From assembly GCA_012837395.1 (NCBI GenBank), contig DURF01000110.1, positions 1 through 8,700 of the forward strand: a stretch of 8,700 nt of DNA, read 5' to 3'. Source of the DNA: Acholeplasma sp. GTDB lineage: Bacteria; Bacillota_I; Bacilli_A; Acholeplasmatales; Acholeplasmataceae. Below the pieces are notes generated by a model. It did no database searches. It had not been told where the DNA came from and saw only the letters and a program-made list of their open reading frames with translations. Below are positions 1-6,304 of the stretch, in pieces (within the stretch, counting starts at the first letter, position 1; every line of letters begins with the position of its first letter). Position numbers and translations under genes: made by a program.

Positions 1-1113
1 ATTACTACTGTTATGATAACAGGAGATCATAAAAATACCGCAATCGCAATCGCAAAAGACTTAAACATTATTACATCAGATGATGATATGGCCTTAACCG
101 GTCTAGAATTAGACCAGTTAAGCGATGAAGAGTTTTATGATATAGTTGACCATGTAAGAGTTTATGCACGTGTAAGTCCTGAAAACAAGGTTAGAATCGT
201 TAATGCTTGGAAGTCTCGTGATGTTGTAGTTGCGATGACTGGTGATGGTGTTAATGATGCTCCGGCTTTGAAAAATGCTGATATTGGTATTGCAATGGGT
301 ATTACTGGAACTGAAGTTGCTAAAGGTGCAGCTGATATGATTTTAACAGACGATAACTTTGAAACAATCATTTCAGCAGTAAGCGAGGGACGCTCAATCT
401 TTGATAACATTAAAAAAGCAATCCACTTCTTATTAAGTTGTAATATTGGAGAAATTATTACAATACTACTTGGAACATTAATTGGTGGAATACTATTTAG
501 TTCAATTGTTAATGCTGGAGGTAATGTTCATATTCTATCTGCTGTACAAATTTTATGGGTTAACCTAGTTACAGACTCACTTATGGCAATCGCTCTTGGT
601 CTTGATCCTAAAAACCCTGACATTATGGATAAAAAACCTCGTAAAAAAGGTGATGGTGTATTTTCAGGAGGTCTTTGGAAACATATTTTATGGCAAGGTA
701 TTATGGTTGGTTTACTAGCTTTTGGTGCATACTTTATTGGTTATACATTCGCTGATTCAAGTTTATATGCTGGCGAAACAGATGCTTGGGTTAAAGCTCA
801 TACCGGACAAACAATGGCATTTATGGTTCTAGCTTTCTCACAATTATTCCATGCCTTTAACGTTCGTAGTACAAGACTTTCAATCTTTAAACTTAAAATT
901 AACAAGTATTTGGTTTATGCATTCTTCGCATCATTTTCATTACAAATGTTAACTCTACTTCCTGGTGTATCAAACATCTTTGATATTATCTTTATTAAAC
1001 AATGGGAATTATGGTTAATGATCTTTGTATTAGCATTCTTACCAGTAATTATTACTGAAATTGTAAAATTAGTTTTAAATTTAAATGATAAAAGAAAATT
1101 AAAAGTTAAATAA
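1..1113 (+). CDS. Cation-translocating P-type ATPase, P2A calcium type (C-terminal part; 5' end outside window)
   Basis: This membrane pump very probably exports Ca2+ using ATP. The frame is open to the left edge (I-T-T-V precede the first ATG at 13), so 370 C-terminal residues are visible; with a usual family length near 900, roughly 500 residues lie outside, including the phosphorylated DKTGT and the M4 site. Numbering from nt 1, the P-domain shows TGD at 7-9 and TGDGVNDAPALK at 80-91. M5 has N148 and E151 (LSCNIGE). M6 has N188, T191 and D192 (WVNLVTD). These match the Ca2+ ligands N768, E771, N796, T799 and D800 of SERCA. M7 lies at about 224-247, M8 at 272-292 (contains QLFHAFN), M9 at 303-322 and M10 at 336-360. 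A basic tail ends the protein at TAA. The gene is convergent with rnpB. Calcium specificity is inferred: the M4 glutamate is not visible, and some P2-type relatives move Na+ or K+. Confidence 0.9.
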   Translation: MTTVMITGDHKNTAIAIAKDLNIITSDDDMALTGLELDQLSDEEFYDIVDHVRVYARVSPENKVRIVNAWKSRDVVVAMTGDGVNDAPALKNADIGIAMGITGTEVAKGAADMILTDDNFETIISAVSEGRSIFDNIKKAIHFLLSCNIGEIITILLGTLIGGILFSSIVNAGGNVHILSAVQILWVNLVTDSLMAIALGLDPKNPDIMDKKPRKKGDGVFSGGLWKHILWQGIMVGLLAFGAYFIGYTFADSSLYAGETDAWVKAHTGQTMAFMVLAFSQLFHAFNVRSTRLSIFKLKINKYLVYAFFASFSLQMLTLLPGVSNIFDIIFIKQWELWLMIFVLAFLPVIITEIVKLVLNLNDKRKLKVK

Positions 1114-1121
1114 TATATATT

Positions 1122-1150
1122 GGGTTGTTCAAACGAACAGCCCTTTTTTT
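1122..1150 (+). terminator. Rho-independent terminator of the P-type ATPase gene
   Basis: A 9-bp stem (GGGTTGTTC at 1122-1130 with GAACAGCCC at 1135-1143, one G-U pair) closes an AAAC loop and is followed by seven T (1144-1150). It starts 8 nt after the TAA stop. It lies back to back with the rnpB terminator, with only ACG between the T-tract and the opposing A-tract. Confidence 0.92.
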
Positions 1151-1153
1151 ACG

Positions 1154-1176
1154 AAAAAAAGGAACCTTCCGGTTCC
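1154..1176 (-). terminator. Rho-independent terminator of rnpB
   Basis: On the minus strand GGAACC (1176-1171), a GGAA tetraloop (1170-1167) and GGTTCC (1166-1161) form a 6-bp hairpin followed by seven T (1160-1154). It lies about 8 nt past the 3' strand of the RNase P RNA P1 helix, so the primary transcript needs only a short 3' trim. Confidence 0.9.
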
Positions 1177-1184
1177 TATAAATT

Positions 1185-1530
1185 GTCAATGTGCATAAGC
1201 CATATTCTGTATCCCTTACGGGTTGTAGCCATTTATCTCTACCGTAGTAGCATTAAAGTATCTTCTTATTCGACCTTTAACGTGCCCCTACCATAATTTG
1301 GGTTGCTAGCTTGAGGGGTTTACCGCGTTTCACCTTGTTATTTCTAACAAAATCGTTTCTGTGGCACTTTACTCTTAGTTCATAGTCAAAGACCTTAGAA
1401 CATCAGAAGCCGTCACCAAATGGTGCTGTAAGTTATTGTTTCCTTACACACAAACACTACACTCAATCACAGAGTGTGCTAGTATGGACTTTCCTAACTT
1501 ATTTAATAAGCTCGGCTACCTTCCATTGAC
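1185..1530 (-). ncRNA. rnpB: RNase P RNA (B-type, catalytic subunit M1-like RNA)
   Basis: This is the catalytic RNA that, with the RnpA protein, removes 5' leaders from pre-tRNAs. Conserved elements on the minus strand: GGAAAGUCC (P4 5' strand) at 1494-1486; AGUGCCACAGAAACGA at 1368-1353; GAAACGCGGUAAACCCCUC at 1331-1313; the L15-type CCCAAAUUAUGGUAGGGG, whose GGU pairs with the tRNA CCA end; and ACAGAAUAUGGCUUAUGC at 1210-1193. The ends are set by P1: GUCAAUG (1530-1524) pairs with CAUUGAC (1191-1185). The layout follows the B-type (Bacillus) RNA, but at about 346 nt it is shorter than the roughly 400-nt Bacillus subtilis RNA; a short GUUC...GAAC hairpin with an inner GUC-UUU-GAC stands where P12 is expected. 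It follows pnp by 15 nt, with its own promoter and terminator. The exact mature ends are inferred. Confidence 0.96.
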
Positions 1531-1536
1531 ATAATT

Positions 1537-1545
1537 ATTTTATCA
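1537..1545 (-). promoter_or_regulatory. Extended -10 promoter of rnpB
   Basis: TGA-TAAAAT (minus strand, 1545-1537) is an extended -10 element lying directly after the pnp stop codon (1548-1546). Counting seven bases downstream of the hexamer gives position 1530, the first base of the P1 helix, so the expected start coincides with the mature 5' end. No good -35 hexamer is seen; it would fall in the last pnp codons. Confidence 0.55.
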
Positions 1546-3678
1546 TTAATTATCAGTTAATGCATCTTTTCTTGATAAATCAACACGGCCTTTATCATCG
1601 ATTTTAATACATTTTACTAAAATAGAATCGCCAACGTTAACTACATCAGTTACTTTTTCAACACGTTCTTTAGCAAGTTTTGAAATATGAACCATTCCAT
1701 CTGTACCTGGCCATAATTCTACGAAGGCACCAAAGTTTTCAACTCGAACAACTTTACCTTCATAAATTTTACCAACTTCAGGAACTCTTACAATATTTTC
1801 AATGATTGCTTGTACATCTTTAATTACCTTAGTATCGTAATGCATTATAAAGACACGCCCATCTTGTTCGATATCAATCTTTACATTATCGTTATCTTCA
1901 ATGATTGGAGTAATAATTTTACCGCCACCACCGATAACATCTCTAATTTTATCTGGATCAATTCTAATCATCATAACTTTTGGTGCATAAGGACTTAATT
2001 CTTCTCTTACTTCACTAATTGTTTCGTTCATATGATCTAAAATATCAAGTCTTGCGATTTTTGCTTGTGCTAGTGCTTCTTCAAATATTTCTCTAGTTAT
2101 ACCTTTAATTTTAATATCCATTTGAAGGGCTGTAATACCATCTTTAGTACCAGCTACTTTAAAGTCCATATCACCTTCATGGTCTTCCATACCTTGAATA
2201 TCAGTTAAAATAGTATAATCAGTATCTTCCATAATAAGTCCCATTGCAATTCCAGCAACCGGTGCTTTAATTGGAACACCTGCATCCATTAAAGCCATTG
2301 AAGCTGCACAAATGGTTGCTTGTGAACTTGAACCATTTGATTCTAATATTTCAGAAACTACTCTTATTGTATATGGAAATTCATCTTCACTAGGTAAAAC
2401 TGCTAATAATGCTTTTTCACCTAAAGCACCATGACCAATTTCTCTTCTTCCTGGTGCACCATATCTTCCGGTTTCACCAACACTATATTGTGGGAAGTTA
2501 TAATGTAGCATAAAACGTTTATTATCTTCAAGTCTAATATCATCTATTAATTTACCTTCACCAAGTCCTCCAAGTGTAATAACACCTAGCGCTTGAGTTT
2601 GACCTCTAGTAAATAATGCTGAACCATGAGTTCTTTCTAATAAACCAACTCTTGAAAACAGTGGTCTTAATTCATCGGTTTTTCTACCATCAGGTCTAAC
2701 TTTTTCTTTTGTAATAAGTCTTCTAACTTCATTAGTTACTACTTTATCTAATGCAGCATTAACTTGTTTTAAGAAGTTTGCTTCAGCTTTGTGATCATAA
2801 ACACTTATATTATCAATTATATTAAAGAAAGGACGACCTTTAAAATGTTCTAAAGTTTTTTCTTTAATCTCATCAATTTTTTCATATCTTTCAAGTTTAT
2901 CAAAAATACTTACAGCATCAACTAATGATGTTCCTAAGTAGTCTAGAACTTCTTTTTCAACTGCTTCATCTAAAACAAAACGTTCATAATCAAATTTAGC
3001 TTTTCCAACTTCTTTTTGAATAGTGTTTTGGAATTCATTTAAATCTTTAATAATATCGTGACCATAAAATAGTGCTTCTAACATTTTATCTTCACTAATT
3101 TCTTTAGCTGATGATTCAACCATATTAATCGCTTCACTAGTTCCAGCAATAGTTAACTCTAAATCACTTTCTTCTAATTCTGTTTCAGTTGGGTTAACAA
3201 CAAAATTTCCATCAATTAATCCTAATGTAACACCACTAATTGGTCCTTCAAAAGGTAAATCCGATAATTGTAACACTAAACTTGATCCCATTAAGGCAAC
3301 CATTTCTGGTGGACATGCCGGATCACTAGATAAAACTGTGTTAATTATTTGGACATCGGTTTTAAATCCTTCTGGAAATAATGGTCTAATTGGACGGTCA
3401 ATTAATCTTGAAACTAATGTTTCATGATCGCCAGGTCTTCCTTCTCTTTTCAAAAATCCACCAGGAATTTTTCCGGCAGCATATAATTTTTCTTGATAAA
3501 TTACCATTAATGGGAAAAAATCACCTGTTGACATTTCTTTTTTATTAACTACTACAGATAAAACGGTTGTTCCACCATAGTGAATTAAGGCTGATGCGTT
3601 TGTTTGTTTTGCAACTTCACCAACTTCAACTACTAATTTTCTACCACCAAATTCTGTTTCAAATACTTTTGGTTTCAT
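1546..3678 (-). CDS. pnp: Polyribonucleotide nucleotidyltransferase (PNPase)
   Basis: Cytoplasmic 3'-to-5' phosphorolytic exoribonuclease that degrades mRNA, releases nucleoside diphosphates and can also add 3' tails. The length of 710 aa is typical. Domains in order: first RNase PH-like core about 5-140 ([15 protein letters not shown] at 91-105), helical linker about 240-310, second RNase PH-like core about 325-555, KH about 567-625 (VIGGGGKI at 581-588) and S1 about 637-703 ([23 protein letters not shown]). The phosphate-binding run GSSSQ is at 449-453. D499, D505 and K507 in [10 protein letters not shown] match the catalytic D486, D492 and K494 of the Escherichia coli enzyme as I recall that numbering. 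The ATG at 3678 has GGAG 8 nt upstream. The rpsO-pnp order is conserved widely. Here an rpsO terminator separates the two, so pnp probably depends on its own promoter plus readthrough. rnpB follows after 15 nt. Confidence 0.98.
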   Translation of the reverse strand: MKPKVFETEFGGRKLVVEVGEVAKQTNASALIHYGGTTVLSVVVNKKEMSTGDFFPLMVIYQEKLYAAGKIPGGFLKREGRPGDHETLVSRLIDRPIRPLFPEGFKTDVQIINTVLSSDPACPPEMVALMGSSLVLQLSDLPFEGPISGVTLGLIDGNFVVNPTETELEESDLELTIAGTSEAINMVESSAKEISEDKMLEALFYGHDIIKDLNEFQNTIQKEVGKAKFDYERFVLDEAVEKEVLDYLGTSLVDAVSIFDKLERYEKIDEIKEKTLEHFKGRPFFNIIDNISVYDHKAEANFLKQVNAALDKVVTNEVRRLITKEKVRPDGRKTDELRPLFSRVGLLERTHGSALFTRGQTQALGVITLGGLGEGKLIDDIRLEDNKRFMLHYNFPQYSVGETGRYGAPGRREIGHGALGEKALLAVLPSEDEFPYTIRVVSEILESNGSSSQATICAASMALMDAGVPIKAPVAGIAMGLIMEDTDYTILTDIQGMEDHEGDMDFKVAGTKDGITALQMDIKIKGITREIFEEALAQAKIARLDILDHMNETISEVREELSPYAPKVMMIRIDPDKIRDVIGGGGKIITPIIEDNDNVKIDIEQDGRVFIMHYDTKVIKDVQAIIENIVRVPEVGKIYEGKVVRVENFGAFVELWPGTDGMVHISKLAKERVEKVTDVVNVGDSILVKCIKIDDKGRVDLSRKDALTDN

Positions 3679-3718
3679 ATATAATACTCCTTCATAACAA
3701 TACTTTCCTATCTTATTT

Positions 3719-3727
3719 ATTTTACCA
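3719..3727 (-). promoter_or_regulatory. Candidate extended -10 promoter of pnp
   Basis: TGG-TAAAAT on the minus strand (3727-3719) lies between the rpsO terminator and the pnp start. It predicts a start near 3712 and a leader of about 34 nt that carries the GGAG ribosome binding site. Only T/A-rich sequence stands at the -35 position, so the call rests on the extended -10 and the need for a promoter after a terminator. Confidence 0.45.
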
Positions 3728-3743
3728 TATTAAAGATACTTTT

Positions 3744-3784
3744 AAAAATAAAAAATCCCTAGAAGATAACTCCTAAAGATTTTT
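3744..3784 (-). terminator. Rho-independent terminator between rpsO and pnp
   Basis: A 15-bp stem (3784-3770 with 3765-3751, several G-U pairs) closes a UUAU loop and runs into a U-rich tract (UUUUUU A UUUUU, 3755-3744). It starts 12 nt after the rpsO stop. Its weak, A-U and G-U rich stem suggests partial rather than complete termination, which would allow some readthrough into pnp. Confidence 0.82.
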
Positions 3785-3796
3785 AAATAATGCTTA

Positions 3797-4066
3797 TTAA
3801 CGACGTAATCCTAACTTAGCAATTAACTCTTGGTATCTTTGTGCATCTTCATTACGTAAATACTTTAATAAGTTTCTTCTGTGACCAATTTTTTTAAATA
3901 GTCCACGTTGTGAATGATAATCATGCTTATGAGTTTTTAAATGCTCGTTAAGATGGTTAATATCATAAGTTAAAATAGCAATTTGTACCTCAGGAGAACC
4001 TGTATCTCCTTCATGTCTTGCATGCTCTTTAATAATTTGTTGTTTAACTTCTTTACTAATAGCCAT
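3797..4066 (-). CDS. rpsO: 30S ribosomal protein S15
   Basis: Primary-binding protein of the 30S subunit platform that binds the 16S rRNA central domain and contributes to a bridge with the 50S subunit. It is 89 aa, the canonical length, and matches the family end to end: [10 protein letters not shown] at 21-30, [21 protein letters not shown] and the C-terminal IAKLGLRR. H42, D49 and S52 correspond to the E. coli residues that contact the G-U/G-C rRNA motif, so RNA recognition should be normal. The ATG at 4066 is preceded by AAAGG with 8-nt spacing. It has its own strong promoter, a structured leader likely used for S15 autoregulation, and a terminator downstream. Its neighbours are darA upstream, where ribF would be usual, and pnp downstream. 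Confidence 0.99.
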   Translation of the reverse strand: MAISKEVKQQIIKEHARHEGDTGSPEVQIAILTYDINHLNEHLKTHKHDYHSQRGLFKKIGHRRNLLKYLRNEDAQRYQELIAKLGLRR

Positions 4067-4130
4067 TCTTTTTTCCTTTCCCGCATAACTAAAGAGTGGG
4101 CGGCAAATCCCATCACCTTGTTAGCGCACT
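4067..4130 (-). promoter_or_regulatory. Structured 5' leader of rpsO, probable S15 autoregulatory element
   Basis: The predicted transcript has a leader of about 64 nt. CGCUAAC (4126-4120) pairs with GUUAUGCG (4089-4082) in a 7-bp helix with one bulged U. It encloses an inner UGGG/CCCA hairpin (4112-4109 with 4100-4097, loop AUUUGCCG). The basal helix ends 2 nt before the AAAGG ribosome binding site (4079-4075), well placed for translational control. S15 is known to repress its own mRNA through such leaders in several bacterial phyla; that this one does so is inferred from position and structure. The leader is much longer than those predicted for truB, darA or pnp. Confidence 0.55.
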
Positions 4131-4136
4131 TTTAAT

Positions 4137-4164
4137 ATTATAACATTTTTAAAATAATAATCAA
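4137..4164 (-). promoter_or_regulatory. Strong promoter of rpsO
   Basis: Minus strand: -35 TTGATT (4164-4159), 16-bp spacer, extended -10 TGT-TATAAT (hexamer 4142-4137, TG at 4145-4144). The predicted start is near 4130, just before the leader helix. It lies immediately downstream of the darA stop, so S15 is expressed independently of darA. Confidence 0.75.
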
Positions 4165-4170
4165 CTATTA

Positions 4171-4494
4171 TTATATTTTAATAAATTGATCAACATTTAC
4201 AATAAATACTGTTGCTCCACCAACTTCAACTTCAAGTGGTAGTGAAGAGAATGAACCAAACTCATTTACAATGGTATTTGGAACTAATTTAGTTCTTTTC
4301 TTACTATGTTTTTCAATTATATCAATAATATCTTGAACCTTTTCATCATTAACACCAACTAAAAATGTTGCATTTCCAGCTCTTAAAAACGTACCGGCTG
4401 TAGCTAGTTTAGTTGCGAAAAATCTATTTTCAACTAAAGCTTTTTGAACCTTTTTTTCATCATCTTTATTCACAATAGCAATAACTAACTTCAT
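4171..4494 (-). CDS. darA: PII-like cyclic-di-AMP receptor protein (DarA/PstA family)
   Basis: Small cytosolic PII-like protein; family members form trimers that bind the second messenger c-di-AMP at subunit interfaces, and their downstream role is poorly defined. Its 107 aa compare with about 109 in Bacillus and Staphylococcus. Family hallmarks are visible: MKLVIAIV at the start, FATKLATAGTFLRAGN at 26-41 and VEVGGATVF at 89-97. T28, F36, L37 and N41, reported ligand contacts in the Staphylococcus aureus protein, are kept. By ungapped alignment from memory, its N24 is R24 here and its R26 is F26; the loop at about 66-85 is slightly shorter and lacks the usual GGNADSY. The ATG at 4494 has a strong GAGGTGA ribosome binding site. 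It lies between ribF and rpsO, not beside tmk and holB as in Bacillus subtilis. The family call is firm; c-di-AMP binding is inferred. Confidence 0.93.
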   Translation of the reverse strand: MKLVIAIVNKDDEKKVQKALVENRFFATKLATAGTFLRAGNATFLVGVNDEKVQDIIDIIEKHSKKRTKLVPNTIVNEFGSFSSLPLEVEVGGATVFIVNVDQFIKI

Positions 4495-4516
4495 AATTAT
4501 TTCACCTCTTTAGTAT

Positions 4517-4543
4517 ATTTTAACATACTTTACATTTTTTCAA
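4517..4543 (-). promoter_or_regulatory. Candidate promoter of darA overlapping the ribF stop
   Basis: Minus strand: TTGAAA (4543-4538), 15-bp spacer, extended -10 TGT-TAAAAT (hexamer 4522-4517). The ribF stop codon (4532-4530) falls in the spacer. The predicted start near 4510 would begin the mRNA almost at the GAGGTGA site. The spacer is short for a -35-dependent promoter, so the extended -10 would carry most of the activity. The -10 lies within an imperfect palindrome, AGTAT...ATACT (4512-4529). Confidence 0.42.
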
Positions 4544-5426
4544 TAAGATTTCTAGAATTTATTTCATCATTTTCCATCTGTTTAATCAATTCTTCAACTG
4601 TATCAAACTTTAATTCGTCTCTCAATCTTTCAATAAAAGTAATAATAACTTCTTTATCATAACTATTATCATTATAGTCTAGGATATAGACTTCTAACTT
4701 CTTATTTTTACTTACATTAATTGTAGGATTAAATCCGACATTTGCTATTCCATAGTGGTTTTTGTTATCGATGTTTATTTTTACTAAATATACGCCTGTT
4801 TTAGGTAATAAAACATCTTCATAGTTAATATTAGCAGTTGGAAAACCTAACTTTCTACCGACTTTATTCCCATGTTCAACTGTACCTAACACATGATATT
4901 CATAACCTAAGAGTTTATTAGCTTCACTAATATTTCCATCATTAATTAAAGTTTTAATTAATGTTGTTGAAATTCTTTTAGTTTCATCACTCTTAATTGT
5001 ATCAACAACAATAACTTCAAAATGTTTCTTTAAATCAACAATACTACCGCTAGCTTTTTTAGCAAACCTAAAATCTTTTCCTAAAACTAATCTTTTAACA
5101 TTTAAATATTTTAATATCTCAATAAACTCATCAATACTTTTATTAGCTAAGTCTTGATTAAATTTTCCAATAATTAAATAATCAAAATCTTTATCTTTAA
5201 ATAAATTAATTTTACCTTTAATAGTAAAAAGTGTTTTATAAGCATGACCCATAAAATATTTCCGTGGATGGGGATCAAATGTTAGGGCAGCATGTTTTGA
5301 ATCGGTATAACTTTTAACAGTTTCAAGTAATGTTTGATGGCCTAAATGTAGCCCATCAAAATTACCAATTGTTAAAGTTATTGGTTCATCTATATTTACA
5401 TCTTTACTTAAATTTAATACTTTCAT
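4530..5426 (-). CDS. ribF: Bifunctional riboflavin kinase / FAD synthetase
   Basis: It phosphorylates riboflavin to FMN with ATP, then adenylylates FMN to FAD. Length is 298 aa. The N-terminal FMN adenylyltransferase domain (about 14-165) has the nucleotidyltransferase motif GNFDGLHLGH at 21-30, TFDPHP at 49-54, GKDFRFAKKASGS at 116-128 and RISTTLIK at 151-158; the last usually reads RISSTxIR, so two positions are conservatively changed. The C-terminal flavokinase domain (about 175-298) has GRKLGFPTANI at 190-200, GFNPTI at 231-236 and EVYILDY at 245-251, whose glutamate is the expected catalytic base. The ATG at 5426 is chosen because AGAGGAAG lies 7 nt upstream; the frame extends further, but that start would lie inside truB. 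It follows truB by 13 nt and is surely cotranscribed. No FMN riboswitch is seen, so it is probably constitutive. Confidence 0.96.
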   Translation of the reverse strand: MKVLNLSKDVNIDEPITLTIGNFDGLHLGHQTLLETVKSYTDSKHAALTFDPHPRKYFMGHAYKTLFTIKGKINLFKDKDFDYLIIGKFNQDLANKSIDEFIEILKYLNVKRLVLGKDFRFAKKASGSIVDLKKHFEVIVVDTIKSDETKRISTTLIKTLINDGNISEANKLLGYEYHVLGTVEHGNKVGRKLGFPTANINYEDVLLPKTGVYLVKINIDNKNHYGIANVGFNPTINVSKNKKLEVYILDYNDNSYDKEVIITFIERLRDELKFDTVEELIKQMENDEINSRNLIEKM

Positions 5427-5433
5427 ACTAATA

Positions 5434-5441
5434 CTTCCTCT
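5434..5441 (-). promoter_or_regulatory. Ribosome binding site of ribF overlapping the truB stop
   Basis: AGAGGAAG (minus strand, 5441-5434) lies 7 nt before the ATG at 5426 and shares its first two bases with the truB TAG (5442-5440). This fixes the ribF start and suggests translational coupling with truB. Confidence 0.8.
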
Positions 5442-6288
5442 ACAATAATATAAATGGGCGATATTTATTTTCACTAACTACTTCGTATATAGCAACCAAT
5501 TCCTTATTTTCATTATACACTTTAAAATCATTATTAGTTATCATTTGTCTTTCATCTAAATATATCCCATTTTTAACTAAATTAATCATATAATCATTTA
5601 AAACTATACTATCTAAATCTTTAAATATATCTTCAATACTTTTAATATCGTTAATACTTAGGTTTTCTAAATCAACTGCATCACTTAATAAATAGTTATC
5701 TATTTTAGTTCTTTTTAACGCTTTTAATGCACCAAATGTATTTAATTTACTTGCAATATCAACAGCAAGACTTCTAATATATGTTCCCTTAGATACAGAT
5801 GTTTTAAAACTAAATTCATTATCATTTAGTTTGTTTAAAATATCCAAACTATAAATATGAACTAATCTAGGCTCAATTTTTATATCAATATTTTTTCTAG
5901 CATATTCATATAACTTTTTACCATCTTTTTTAATAGCAGAATATATAGGTGGTGTTTGTAAATAAGAACCTAAAAAATCATTTGATACTAATTTTAATTG
6001 TTCTAATGTTACTTCTTTTTCATCACTTTTTATTATTTCACCAGTTATATCATAAGTATCATAATGATTATTAAAAAGAATTACTCCTTCATATGTCTTA
6101 TTAGCGTCAATTAGCCTATTTACAAGCTTTGTAGCTTTACCTATACATAAAATAACTAAACCTTCAGCAAAAGGGTCAAGCGTTCCCGTATGGCCAATTT
6201 TTGAAGTTTTAAAAATCTTCTTAGCAACTCTAATTACATCATATGAAGTTATACCTTTTGGTTTATTTATTAATACAATTCCATCCAA
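5440..6288 (-). CDS. truB: tRNA pseudouridine(55) synthase
   Basis: It isomerises U55 in the T-loop of elongator tRNAs to pseudouridine. With the TTG start proposed here it is 282 aa. Motifs: MDGIVLINKPKGITSYDVI at the N-terminus, GHTGTLDPFAEGLV at 32-45 with catalytic D38, KTYEG at about 64-68, QTPPIYSAIKKDGKKLYEYAR in the middle and SKGTYIRSLAVDIA in the RNA-binding core. A smaller, divergent C-terminal part (about 220-282) fits the reduced PUA-like end of Firmicute enzymes. The start is TTG at 6288, not GTG at 6297: the GTG lies inside the Shine-Dalgarno sequence AAGGTGAT, and starting at TTG gives the family's usual MDGI-like N-terminus. In Bacillus, rbfA precedes truB; here trxA does, with a terminator and a promoter between. 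ribF follows after 13 nt. Confidence 0.95.
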   Translation of the reverse strand: MDGIVLINKPKGITSYDVIRVAKKIFKTSKIGHTGTLDPFAEGLVILCIGKATKLVNRLIDANKTYEGVILFNNHYDTYDITGEIIKSDEKEVTLEQLKLVSNDFLGSYLQTPPIYSAIKKDGKKLYEYARKNIDIKIEPRLVHIYSLDILNKLNDNEFSFKTSVSKGTYIRSLAVDIASKLNTFGALKALKRTKIDNYLLSDAVDLENLSINDIKSIEDIFKDLDSIVLNDYMINLVKNGIYLDERQMITNNDFKVYNENKELVAIYEVVSENKYRPFILL

Positions 6289-6292
6289 GTTA

Positions 6293-6300
6293 ATCACCTT
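6293..6300 (-). promoter_or_regulatory. Ribosome binding site of truB, deciding a TTG start
   Basis: AAGGTGAT (minus strand, 6300-6293) is complementary to the 3' end of 16S rRNA over GGTGAT. It stands 4 nt from TTG at 6288 and contains the alternative GTG (6297-6295), which therefore cannot use it. It also lies at the predicted 5' end of the mRNA. Confidence 0.7.
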
Positions 6301-6304
6301 AATT

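Noticed and set aside
162..410. 82-codon minus-strand open frame inside the ATPase gene
   Set aside because: It lies wholly antisense to the conserved P-domain coding sequence, has no recognisable family and shows no ribosome binding site that I can identify.
1114..1545. tRNA genes or a small protein gene in the ATPase-pnp gap
   Set aside because: The gap is fully explained by two terminators, the RNase P RNA and its promoter. No cloverleaf or credible coding frame is seen.
1810..1998. 62-codon plus-strand open frame inside pnp
   Set aside because: It is antisense to the KH domain coding region, has biased composition and no family resemblance.
3567..3776. 69-codon plus-strand open frame across the pnp start and intergenic region
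   Set aside because: It is antisense to the pnp N-terminus and the rpsO terminator, with a low-complexity leucine-rich product typical of a shadow frame.
4495..5439. FMN riboswitch near ribF
   Set aside because: There are only 13 nt between truB and ribF, and no conserved FMN-element sequence blocks are visible there or upstream of truB.
5427..5474. GTG at 5474 as the start of ribF, overlapping the end of truB
   Set aside because: The extra 16 residues do not resemble RibF, and a good ribosome binding site stands 7 nt before the ATG at 5426.
6289..6297. GTG at 6297 as the start of truB
   Set aside because: It lies inside the AAGGTGAT Shine-Dalgarno sequence and would add M-I-N before the family-typical N-terminus. 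TTG at 6288 has correct spacing.
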